DNA from: Onchocerca lupi
Lineage: Eukaryota > Nematoda > Chromadorea > Rhabditida > Onchocercidae
Length of the DNA stretch: 64,000 nucleotides
Assembly: GCA_028564675.1 (NCBI GenBank)
Contig: JAOVVO010000206.1
Location: 1-64,000, forward strand
Direction of reading: 5' to 3'
Shown: in pieces, positions 14,126 through 25,829 of the stretch
Layout of the letters: each line of letters opens with the position of its first letter
How positions within the stretch are numbered: position 1 is the first letter of the stretch
Notes under the pieces: model-generated
Databases searched by the model: none
Seen by the model: only the letters and a program-made list of their open reading frames with translations
Told to the model about the DNA's origin: nothing
Program-made: the position numbers and the translations under genes

Positions 14126-14145
14126 TACCTTCTATAAAATAAAAA
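14126..14145 (-). promoter_or_regulatory. 3' splice or SL trans-splice acceptor at the BarH start
   Basis: On the minus strand a T-rich run ends in TTTTATAG, with the AG at 14133-14132, six bases before the start codon. This is where a nematode spliced leader is normally joined. It could instead be the acceptor for an upstream non-coding or short coding exon that I cannot identify. Confidence 0.45.
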
Positions 14146-16758
14146 AAAAAAAATTCATTATTAACTAATGAATTTCAATGATATATTTTATCAAAATAGT
14201 GATACAAGATTAAGAATTAACATATAAAAAGACAATCGTGAATAAAAAATGAAAGATAAAGATGAGAATTGATTCCTGATCATATTTATTATTGAACGAG
14301 AGATATTGATCAACAAGAAATTTTTGCTTCTTTTTTATTTTTAAAAAAAATGTGCAAATACAAAGAGAGTAATGTAAAAATCAGAAATAAATGGAAAATT
14401 ATCATTTTTAAAGTTATCAAAGTGATACAATTATTTGTATAAATGGTAAAAAATTAAATATTTGGTTAGAGTATTAATATTTAGCATTGAAAAAAAAAAA
14501 AAAAAAAAAACGAAATGAAGTGGTGATGATCTAATTGATCAAGTTGTAATCTTATAATTTACTCTCTACAGACTTTCAAACTAATTTGTTAAATTTACTC
14601 AAATTTTATCAGTCTTGAAATTCCAATAATTTACACTCAATTATGTTTCTTTATAGTTTTTGCTTAGATTTTCAAAATCTATTATATTTTAAATTTAATC
14701 AGATATTTCCAATGCAACTATTATAAGGAATAAATTTTGCTTAATATCTAATTAAAAATTTTCTCCAAGCATAATTGCTTTTGTTTATTCAAATATTTCA
14801 TCACCAATTTACTACCGCTATTGTTTTATTTCTCTTAAAAAAGAAATTAGGATTTGAATAAATCAATGAAATTGTCCAATAAATTAATTAAAAATAATTA
14901 ATGAATGAAAATTTTGTTACAAATATTATACATCATCATTTATCAATATATAAATTTAGGACAAGATAGTGATATAAATAAATAGAATGAAAATTTGTAA
15001 CTTTTTCTTTTCAAGTAAATAATGCAAAAAATGACAATTATTACATATATAATCATTTGGGTTGACAATTTTTCAAAGTAAATTTGCAGCATATTTTAGT
15101 TTTTTATCTTTTTTTTTCATAAAGTAACAAATTAACTAATATATTAATAACAAGTTTAAATATAAGCTTTTTTTTTCGCTTAATTCTATTTTCCTCCTTC
15201 TCCCAATGCTATTTTTCCCGGTTTAATTATTCCTCACCCCGCTTGATTATCTCATTTAAACTTTATGATCAATTTGCAGTTCTATCATTTCAACGCATAT
15301 TATATATTTATTACCTGCAAAAGCTGAAAGTAAAATTTACCAACCAGAATTTATGCATGTGTCAGCAATTTCGTTAGATTTATATTACAATATGATGAAA
15401 AATGAAAATTTCAAAAGATGAAATTTTCAAATTATAATTTAAAAATTCTTATTTATTTGACAAACGATTTTTCATTTTAAAATAAACATTTGAAAATCTC
15501 AAAATAATGCTTCGATGAAAGTTTGCTAAATTTTTTCAAACAATATGGAAATAGCTGGTGTATGCAAAAATTATCATTTGTTATCTTAAACTTTTAGTTA
15601 ACATTTTTTCAGACGATATTTTAAAATGATTATCAAAATCGTCATTTTTTTAAAATTATAATGAAAATTTATTTAAATATTCAAATCTGATTTCTGTTTT
15701 AATACTTGAAAATTAAACAAAAGATTATTGATCGGAAAAGAAAATTGCCAGTTCCAGTTGATAGAAATTTACATATATAGGAAATGTTTTTGTATTGTAC
15801 TGATTGAAAAAAGTATCCGAAATGAAAATTATCAGTTACTGTGCAATCAGAAATTTAACTCATAAAATGATAAAACTTGTTGAGATAATTTATTTCTTTG
15901 CCTAATATATCATAATACAAAATTTTGCAATTGTTTAGATTAAAAGTCACTGAATTACCATCAAATTCCATCATATCATTTCCCATTTATTTATTCATTA
16001 TATTATTATTGGTTATAGGATGAAATGAAGACTAAATTGAACAACTGATTTTACCTGTTCTAGCATTTATTTTGCCTATAATTTTTATGATAGACAAATG
16101 AAATAATCAATGATAAAATGAAGCCATTGTTAGATCAAGCAAACAAAAACATAAGCTATAATTTATAATTTCTCTTTTACAATCTAAATTTCTGTTTTAT
16201 TATTTAAATTTTAAGTAAAAAGCAAATTTAAAATCAATAAGTGAAATGCAAAAAAAAGAAAATAAAAATATTCGAATGATTTTTTCTCATTCTTTTATTA
16301 CTTTTTTCACTCATCTTCCTTTTATTTGCAGTGCTAATTTTACCCATTATCATTATAAAGAGATGAAATGATTAAAATTAATTTGACAATTCTTTATAAT
16401 TAATGAATTGTTTAAGCAAACACTTTAAAAATATAACAAAATTTGAATCTATCAAGGAATTATTAAATATAACATCTAATATATGTTGTTAATACATAGG
16501 GATATAAATATGACAAAATCCGGATCCGGTTTGGAAATGTCGGATGAATGATGAAGTATACTTCGATATATCAACGACATGAAAAGAGAGAGAGAAGCTG
16601 CTGATGATCGGATCACCGTAATGGGGAATGACAGGAGAGAACATTTGGGTGGGACGATAGATATGCACATCTAATAGGGCAACGAATCGCTTTGATTGCC
16701 ATCATTTTAGGACTAAACAGCCATTACAATGCCTCTCATTGGCTATTTTGTTCATTCC

Positions 16759-17272
16759 AGGGTGGAGCTCTCGAAATTGTTATAAATGCTACGGGAATGG
16801 ACTAACTTTTATCACGTACACCTTGCATATAATCACGTACGCATATAGACGAAGGAATGGACTTACTTTTTATCATGTACATCCAACATATAATCACGTA
16901 CGCATATAAACTTATTTATTTCAAAGTGCAGCTATCAAAACCATTATGGATGCGGGGATGAATTGATTTCTACTACGTATAATTACGTATGTTTATGTAA
17001 ATAAATTCATTTATTTTAAGTTGAAATGGACTAATTTTTACCGCATTGATATTTACGTAGACGCATAAATGACGTATGTTTACGTATATAAATTCGTTAA
17101 TTTCAACGTTAACTTTTTTAAAAAAACATCATAATACAAGAGTGGACTAATTTTCACCAAACTGAAATTTATATCCATAATTGATATAAATTTACGTATT
17201 AATTTCTATCATATTGTTATTCACATATACGCATAAATGACGTACGTTTACGTATATAAACTTACATGCATA
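16759..17272. repeat. Degenerate repeat with ACGTAC/TACGTA-rich units
   Basis: Units share an order: a G-rich word (GGTGGAGCTCTCGAAA, later AAGTGCAGCTATCAAAA), then TTATxxATGCxGGGAATGGACTAA, then (T)TTATCACGTA, then ATTACGTACGCATATA and TATTTCAA. Full or partial copies start near 16759, 16855, 16920, 17025, 17142 and 17200. The CpG-containing words ACGTACG, TACGTA and CGCATA recur more than ten times, which is unusual in this AT-rich DNA. No coding frame. Confidence 0.7.
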
Positions 17273-18017
17273 ATCTTATTTCTGTAGATGAGAAAGGAAA
17301 GATTCATCAAAATGCTCATCATAGGTGTGCTATTATTAAAATCCAATTATAGGGGAGGAGGAGGAGATGAAGTGAAGAGAGGAAGGTTGACAAGAATAAA
17401 AGAGGGGACACATTCAAATTATACCAAAAGATATATGTTGCATTCAACATAAATCTATCCCATTTAAATGTCACATACATATCTGAACAGACCGTATCAC
17501 TACGATTGATAGGTATAAATTGACGACTGCAAGGGATTATTAAAATATACAATAACAATGCAAATGATTAACAAAACAGATCAAGATAAATTTTGAAAAG
17601 AAAAAAAAACTTTTTTTTTTCTTGATGAAATAATTTTTTTTTTCTTTCAATTTGTTAAAAATTTATTTTTAGCTATTACTACAAAATTTTTTTTATTTTT
17701 CCCTTCAATTTTAACAGTTTTTTTTTCCTTTGCAGTAAATCAACTTCTAAATGATAATTAGTGAAGAAGAAAAAAAAGCAATCATTTCTTTTCTTCCTAT
17801 GTATTGAATGGTAAATTAGAAAAGAAAAAAAATAATGCAATAAAAGAAAAGAACTGGAAGATTTTTTAAAAATATATTTATATCAACTATAATTTGAAGT
17901 GCTTTTTACAGGATATATTGTTGTGATAAGCTTTTTAACTTCTTGATCATTTTTAATTATGATAAACTTTTCAAGTTCTTGGAAATTTTTCAAAATGTTA
18001 ATGTGGTCTTGGATTTA

Positions 18018-18385
18018 TTTTGATAAAATTTGTTTAATTTATGATTAATTCTTCGAAATTTTGTCTCATTCTTCCAAAATTTTTCTACTCCTTTAAAAAA
18101 CTTTTTCATTCCGCAAAATCTTATGGATCATTTTTTGAAAATATTCTTCATTTCATTTTAGTGGTTTCGTATTTTAGTTGATTTTTTGATTTTTGAAGAT
18201 TTTAATAATATAACTTTAATTCGTTTTGATGAAATTTGCTTTTATATTGCCTAAAGTTTTCCTATTTTATTAGAATTGTCTCATTTCGAAAATTTTTCTA
18301 GATCATTGTTTGAAAATTATTTATTATTTGATTTCAATAATTTCATATTTTATATTAATTTCTGGACTTTTTCCGACACTAATAT
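18018..18385. repeat. Two-copy direct repeat, unit about 175-205 bp
   Basis: The second half repeats the first with divergence: TTTTGATAAAATTTGTTT aligns with TTTTGATGAAATTTGCTT, and GGATCATTTTTTGAAAAT with AGATCATTGTTTGAAAAT, followed by related TTTCATATTTTA text. Non-coding, in the gene desert. Confidence 0.55.
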
Positions 18386-21300
18386 TTACATATAATATTC
18401 CAATGAATATTTCGCCTAATAGTAAAAATAATAATAATAGATCCATCTGTTATCTGTTATTCAAATAGATAATATTTAAACTAGACAAAATATCCCATTC
18501 TAACAAAATTTATCAAAATTTTACTCTTTTTTTTTCTCTTTCCTCCCACAAAATATGGTAGCAAAATTTTGTATATTAGATATGAAATATTTTAAGTATT
18601 TAATTTCTATCGTTACTAGAAAGAAAATATATCAAATATAATTGATGAAAGAATAATTTATAATTTATTATTGATTATTGTTATTATAGTTGCAATTATT
18701 GTTGTTGTTATTGCTTATTTTGTTATTGCAATAGAAATTGCTAAAAGGAAATCAAAAACTAGTTAATTTGCTCTAATTATTTTTCGAAAGGAAGATGTAG
18801 ATGAAGAAAAAAGGAAAGAAAGGAAGGTTGTTGAAAAAAGATAATAAATTTGTTGAGCAATTCCATCCATTCATTCATTTCATCCATTTAGTATATAATT
18901 TTCGTTTTGAAAAATGAATGTTTTCCGGAAACTGGAATATATGACATTTTCATTTTTTGACTTTTTTATTCATTTTTTTCCTTCCTTTGAATTTTTTTTT
19001 TTTTTTTTTCATCAAGAGTAATTTTTTTAATGTTTCCTTCTCCATTATTATTATAATAAAAATTCTTGTTATAGTAATTATTTCCGATTATAAATTAAAT
19101 TTTTTTCCTTGCAAGTATTTTGTTTAAATTTAGATAAAAGAAAAAAGAAAAAGAATAGTAATGTAGTAGTATAATTGATACGGAAGTGAATTTGAATTTA
19201 CGAGCTTTTAAATATTCCTTCCTAAATAAAATATTGTGGATGAGGCAGGAATGGATGAAAAAAATGAGAGAAATGGGTAAAAAAATGGGTGAAAAAAAAA
19301 TGGGAATATTATGGGTTGAAAAAAAGACCTTGAAGAGTAAAAACATGAAGTGAATAATAATAATATACTGAAATGAAAGATAGTGATAATTGTTATGATA
19401 CGCTAATAGGCTATCCCATTCATCCATTCATCTCATCTATCAACTAATATTATATCTCTAAATATATCTCCTAACCTTTAATCTTTAGTTACTTACTAAT
19501 TATCATTCACTTTTATGAAATAATAGTATTAATAGTGATAATATTAATATTAATAAGTTAAAACTATTGTAATAGTAATAGTTCTTGTTGGATATAATGA
19601 TTCTACAGATATTAGCTTATATTGTGATAACAATAATGATAATAATGACAATAATGTTAATAATATAATTCCTACAGGACACAATGAATCTATAATTATT
19701 GATAAATTTAATACGGTGATATTTAATAGTTTTAATTATTTTTTTTTTGCTCTTTTTCACAACAGAATAAGTATTATTCATACAATTTTAATTTTTTTTT
19801 TTTTTTATCAAACTTTAGCAATTTTATTTCACAATTTTTCATTTCATTAATGATGAATTAGAAATTTTTTTCACCTCTTTTTGTCCCAATTATTTCGAAA
19901 CAGAAAGAAATCCCTTGTAAATAATAAAATTTCATTTTGAATATGTGATATACATATATTTGATGCATTAAACTTAAATAATAATTGAAATGTATCAAAA
20001 AGTAATACTTTTTATTAATATTATTAATAATAAGTGAAGGATCGAAAAATGATTAAGTGATTCTGAAGAACTTGAGTGAAAAAGAATAGCTGAAAATTCA
20101 CTTCTTGTTGACGAATTTAAAAAAAAAAAGAAAAAACATTTTGTTGGAAGCTTTTTTTTCTCCAAAAATTTATTCTGAAGTATCATTGTTTTTATCATTC
20201 TCATAAGATATTTGAATTATTTTTTATCTTAGCTCAATGAAAAATATGTTAAAATTAGTATGCGTTTTTTAATTGAGAATTTTTTAAAAATTAACCGATC
20301 TAGTACCAAAAATGAGTGAACTTTTTTGTTGAAAGATCATATTGCCCATTTATTTTTTCAACCCTACAAAGGTCAGGAAAATGTCAATTAGATGGTCAAA
20401 TTAATTGTAATTGGTTATGGGTAGGGAATTTGCAAAAGGTTGAAATATAAATAATGATCACAGAATCAAACTGTTGCACACTTCCTTTTCGCTCTTCTTC
20501 ATCAATTCATTCGACCTCCCGCTTCTTTACCTTTTCTTTTTTGCCCTTTTAACCTTTTTGCAATTAGCCGAGTAGGAATAATTAGAATGACTTAAAGACC
20601 ACTTTCCGCCTCATACATATATACCTTCTTGAAAAGGAGAGAAAAAGAAAAACATGAATATATTCTCTTAATTTTATCACCAAGGAGTCGAGTTACGAAA
20701 GTGAAATTTGGGATGAGACGAAAAATTTGGATGAGATTTTGATTGGATAGGTAAAAAAAAAAAGTACCATTGTGGGGGATAGCTATCATCAAAAACAGGT
20801 GCAAAAATAATTATCCGTTTGAAAAGCGGTATCTATAAGGAAAAAAAAAAAAGAAGTCATTACTTCCTGTTGAAAAAAAGAAAAGAAACGGAATGGTCTT
20901 TCAAATAAGATGCAAATTTTGAATTTTTTCAATGCAAAATTCTAAATTATTTCATTTTATGATAATCGATTAATACTATATTTCAGTGATTGATAAAGTA
21001 TTAAATATAAAAATTCGAATAAATCACTCAACTTTATGTATTTGATGATAAATTTGAAAATAAAGTACTAGAAAATGAAAATGATTATGCCTGATGTGCT
21101 TGATTTTTAATGTTTTTAGAAGTATTAAGACATTTTTGTTAATTAATTAGAAGTGATTATGCATGATATGTTTACTTAAACTAAATTTCAGAATTTTTTT
21201 TTTGGAAACATTAAAGTAATTTATTTTTCGGAAACATTGAAGTAATTTATAATTTAATTATTTCGCTTCTAACATATAAGTAAGCGTATCAATAATTGTC

Positions 21301-23814
21301 CTAAATTGAAGTATGAAAAATTCAATTTTTTCCAGTTTGAAGTAACTGCATTAGCAAAAATTTTCAGGTTTTTTCAATTCAAGTTTTCTTAATTTCTATC
21401 AATTATATTACCAAAATCGGAATATAATCAAAAATAACAAATAATACAGTAAAATATAAATGGAAAAGCTTTAAATGTTATTATTATTAAATTATAGTAA
21501 TATAATTATATTTCAGAATAACTTGCAATTATCGGTAAACAATAGCTTTTACCTTTCATTACCTGCTTCAAATTACGCCATCGTTTCATATAATATTGGA
21601 TACCGAAAGCATTTATTTCCATTTTTCCATGCTATTATTTGCTTTTGCATCAATTTCATAGCTTATTAGATTTGGTTTTTTCTTTTTTTTTTTTTTCTAT
21701 CCAAATTATGATACTCAATTTTCACTGAATATCAATTTTGAAGATTTGAAAATTAGTTTATTTGCAAAAAAAAAAAAAGAAAGAAATTGATGGGTAAAAA
21801 TATAAAATTTATGATTATACCATTGTATGTTTGATAAATTGATATTTTTGAATGGCCAATAAACTATTTACGTCCGCATTTTTTTTCAATTTACATATTA
21901 TTTTTACATAATTCAGCTTAATTCATATATTAACATTTATACATTTGGATAATTATTATTAAATTATTTCATTTAATATTACATTTAAAATATTTAATGC
22001 AATTTGCAAAATATCTCAACTATTAAATCAATGGTAAATAAATTTTATAGAAAAAGAATTGTCAATTAGATAAATTGTCATTCTATTGTGCAATTAGCGA
22101 ACAGATATATGACACCTGTTGACATTATTCATCTGATGGTTCACATATTCATATGAGAGACATTTATAGATCAAAAAACTGATAAGGATAATGTATGAGA
22201 ATTAATGATATTACCTGGGGAAAGGATGATAAGTGACCACAGATGGCCTGAAGGCTGTCACCAAATATCAGCCATCACATTGTCCATTTCCTACTACTAC
22301 TTTATTATTTTTCAATTTCCATTATCATTGTCACTTTCTTATCCTGGATGTTTCATTTCTTTTATCCTACTTTTTGAGATGGTCAGTTATCTAATAAATC
22401 AGAAAATTTCATTCTTTTTCCTTTACGTCATAAAAATTTTCAATACAATTCAACTGAATTTATGATTTCTAATTGATGATCTTCCTGACCTTATAAATGC
22501 TATGGTACAAAATCCATAATTATTTTATTATTAAAATTATTCATTTATAATTATTTGATATTATTGCTTCATTCGATTTTTGTATAAAAGATACAAAGCT
22601 ATTGTCAAATATTTCAAAACAAATAATGAACGAATTGTAGTAAAAAAAAAAGGTTGGAACAAATTAAAAAATTTTCCAATTTTATAAAGCTTTTTTTTTT
22701 TAATGCAAAGATTATTAATTCATTTCGTTAGTTTAAAAGAATGCCAATTGAAAAAAAAAGAATGCCACTTCCATAAACATTTAAATTCACAATTATAATC
22801 ATTTAATCGTTTATATTTGTTTGGAGCACGAAGAAAAAATAACATTAATCAGTGCTTCCTTTTTTTTTCACCAATTTATTTAACAATTGTAAAATAAATG
22901 CAAAAGAAAATAATTAATGGAAGTAAATATAAATGATATAATAAAGTCATTACATATCTTTTTTCATATTTGCTCATTTTCATCGTAACAAATTAATTGG
23001 CAGTTTAAAGATAAATAATAAATTTTTAAAATATTTAAAAAAGTATTTCAAGAGAAATATTTTTAAAAAAATTTAAAATATTTTAAAAAACTATCATTTT
23101 CTGCATATCATAATGAGTAAATAAAAAAACGTATAATTTTTTAAATTTCTTGGATTTCTGCATATTAATCGCTTCTCTTGATGCTTTATGAAATACTTCC
23201 TCAACATTTCTTAATTACATATGACAAAATTAATCTGTCCCACTTCATCTGTATAATTTATCAAAACGATATGGCAAACGAAATGAAAATAATATTCACA
23301 TTTTACGAATAAATTAATTTAGAGATGAAATTCATGTTGATATTATTCAAGATTTACATTATTAAATTACATGTTCAAAAGATATCCGAACAGATGTTAT
23401 CGGAAAATGATGATAAACGAAAGATAATTCCTGACTTTAATCATTTTAATTATAGATAATTAGTTCTTGCATTGTTTCGATCAAATCAATATTTTTTTAT
23501 TTATTTATAAAAATAATTATTTTCAAAATGACAAACATCAATGTTTGACGAAAATTTGCAGTTTATTCCAAAGACTATTCTATTGATGAAAATGATGATA
23601 TTGTTTTCATCAAATCTATTCAGAAGTTGCATATTCTGAAATAGTTGATTTAAGGATACATTTGGATAAAAATATATGGATTTTCAGAACTGAATATTAT
23701 TGAATCAATGTTGGATTACATGCAGATAATGTTTTACGTTTGCTTAACGATTGAAAAGTCTTGCAATATTCATCAAACTTATATTACTCCAATCATTGCA
23801 AAATCACAATACTT

Positions 23815-24075
23815 CCAAGATTTATATTACTCGACATTATATTACTTTACAGGTTTCTATTACTTTGACCATTACAATATCAACCACTTTGAAGATTTAT
23901 ATTACTTTGCAGGCTTACATCACTTTGATCATTGTGGCATTACATTACCCTGTAGACGTACATTACTTTGATCATTATAGCATTATATTACTGTGAGACG
24001 TATGTTACTTTGATCGTTGGAGTATTAAATTATTTTGTAGGCTTACATTACTTTGAACATTGGTGTCATTATACT
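23815..24075. repeat. Degenerate 42-43 bp tandem repeat, about six copies
   Basis: The word ACTTTGATCATT recurs at 23922, 23965, 24007 and (as ACTTTGAACATT) 24050, a period of 42-43 bp, joined by CATTATATTACTxTGxAGGCTTACATT. Earlier copies from about 23815 are more diverged. Open frames across it are by-products of the repeat. It is followed by a run of CAACAA/AATAAC triplets to about 24160. Confidence 0.75.
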
Positions 24076-24467
24076 ATTTTCATCAGTAACAACAACGATA
24101 ATAATACCAACAACAACAATTAATAACAACTTCAACAATAGCAACAACGACAACAATAGCAATAAAAGGAAAATTGGATATTCGATTAGAATTTAACGAA
24201 AGATAGAGTTTTGCACATCATTTAGCGGCACATAATTGAAGACTTCATTTTGTGATATTGTAGATGAGCGCTAATGGGCTCAAATTATTTACTTCTATGC
24301 GGCATTATCGTTTGATTCAAGTTTTCATCTATCAAATATTTCGATGAGCAAAAAAAAAAAATGAACGTATTTTGTTGTTCTCAGTTAGCAAACAAAAAAA
24401 AAAAAAAAAATAGAAAAAAAAAAGAAAAACCTATGGCATTTATTCCTAAAAGTGAACAGTTTGTGTT

Positions 24468-24498
<31 letters not shown>

Positions 24499-25045
24499 GA
24501 TTGAAAGAATTGTCTTTTTTATATCTTCAAAAAAGAAGGAAAAATGCAGATATGACGAGAAGAATAAGGCCAAATTGTCAAAAATAAATCAGAAAAAGTA
24601 CCTTCCAAGATAAGAGAGAGTTGCGATGAAGAAGATGATATTAACTATTATAAAATGAGAAAGCAATATCATTAAGAATATGCATCAATCAAAATAATTA
24701 AATTAAATGAAAGCTTAAATAAGGAAAAAGATTTATTTTGTGTTTTTGAGAAAGATAATTTTATTTAATTCAAAATTAATATATTCATCATTCACCCTAA
24801 ATACTTTAATTTTATTTTTGAAGATGGTGAAATTATCACCGAAATAAAAGAATAAATTAACTAAAATGCTTTTTTTTTTTTTCGTAAATTTTGTCTCATT
24901 AACAATAAAAAAGATTGGAAGAAATGCGAATTAAAAATAGGTGAAATATTTCAAAATTTTTTTTTGCGTGAATATAATTGAAACTTTTGGAATGTTATGT
25001 TATTAAGCATGCATATTCTTTTTTTTTTTTTTTTTTTTAAATAAG

Positions 25046-25275
25046 ACCTTTAAAAAGAATAAAACTATTAAGATGAATTTACTAAATTTCATATCTTATT
25101 TTGAGGTCGAAGATGATGATGGTCAACAATAATATCTAGTAATTCTTATATGATTTTCCAATAAAACTTAAAAAGGGAATAAAATCTTTAAAATAATTTT
25201 GCAAAATTTCATATTTTAATTTGAGGTCAAAGATGATGATCAATAATGATAATGTCTAATAATTCTTATATGGCC
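25046..25275. repeat. Tandem duplication of a ~118 bp segment
   Basis: Two adjacent copies share AAAAAG-GAATAAAA, AAATTTCATATxTTAxTTTGAGGTC, AAGATGATGAT and TAATTCTTATATG in the same order. Non-coding; it lies just outside the left arm of the foldback. Confidence 0.65.
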
Positions 25276-25829
25276 ATTATTATTATGCCTGAAATCACAA
25301 ACATTTATGGATCATGGCTTACTTTATGACTATGACGTAACAATATCGAATAAAGAATCATTATGAACAATTATAGTAAATTTGGTTTGGAGAAATTATG
25401 TATGCATGTTTTGCAGGCGTTATTAATGAAATAATTACATTGATCCTTCATTTATGGTAGACTTATTTTGGTAATTTAAGATAAATAAGTCTAAAAATTT
25501 AATTCAAAATACCCGTTTATTATTTTTTTTGCACGGAATTACTGCATTTTTAGATATAACTTAAAACTTTTATCAAATTTTTATTTTTTTTTTTTTAGAT
25601 TTATTTCTTCATAAAAATAAGAAATGTTGATGCTCAATTGTGATGAAACTAATGCTTATTTGTGATGTAATAAATAATTGGAGCGAAATCAATTTATAAA
25701 ATAGCAGCAATTTATACGAATAATAAAGATTGCAATCGTTTGATAAGTAATGATGATTTATGGTAAAATTAATAAGTTTTAATAAATGAACTTTAAATTT
25801 GAAATAATAATGAAAAATGGTAAAAATTA

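Noticed and set aside
23708..23996. Two overlapping Ile/Thr/Tyr-rich frames
   Set aside because: Direct product of the 42-43 bp tandem repeat in two frames.
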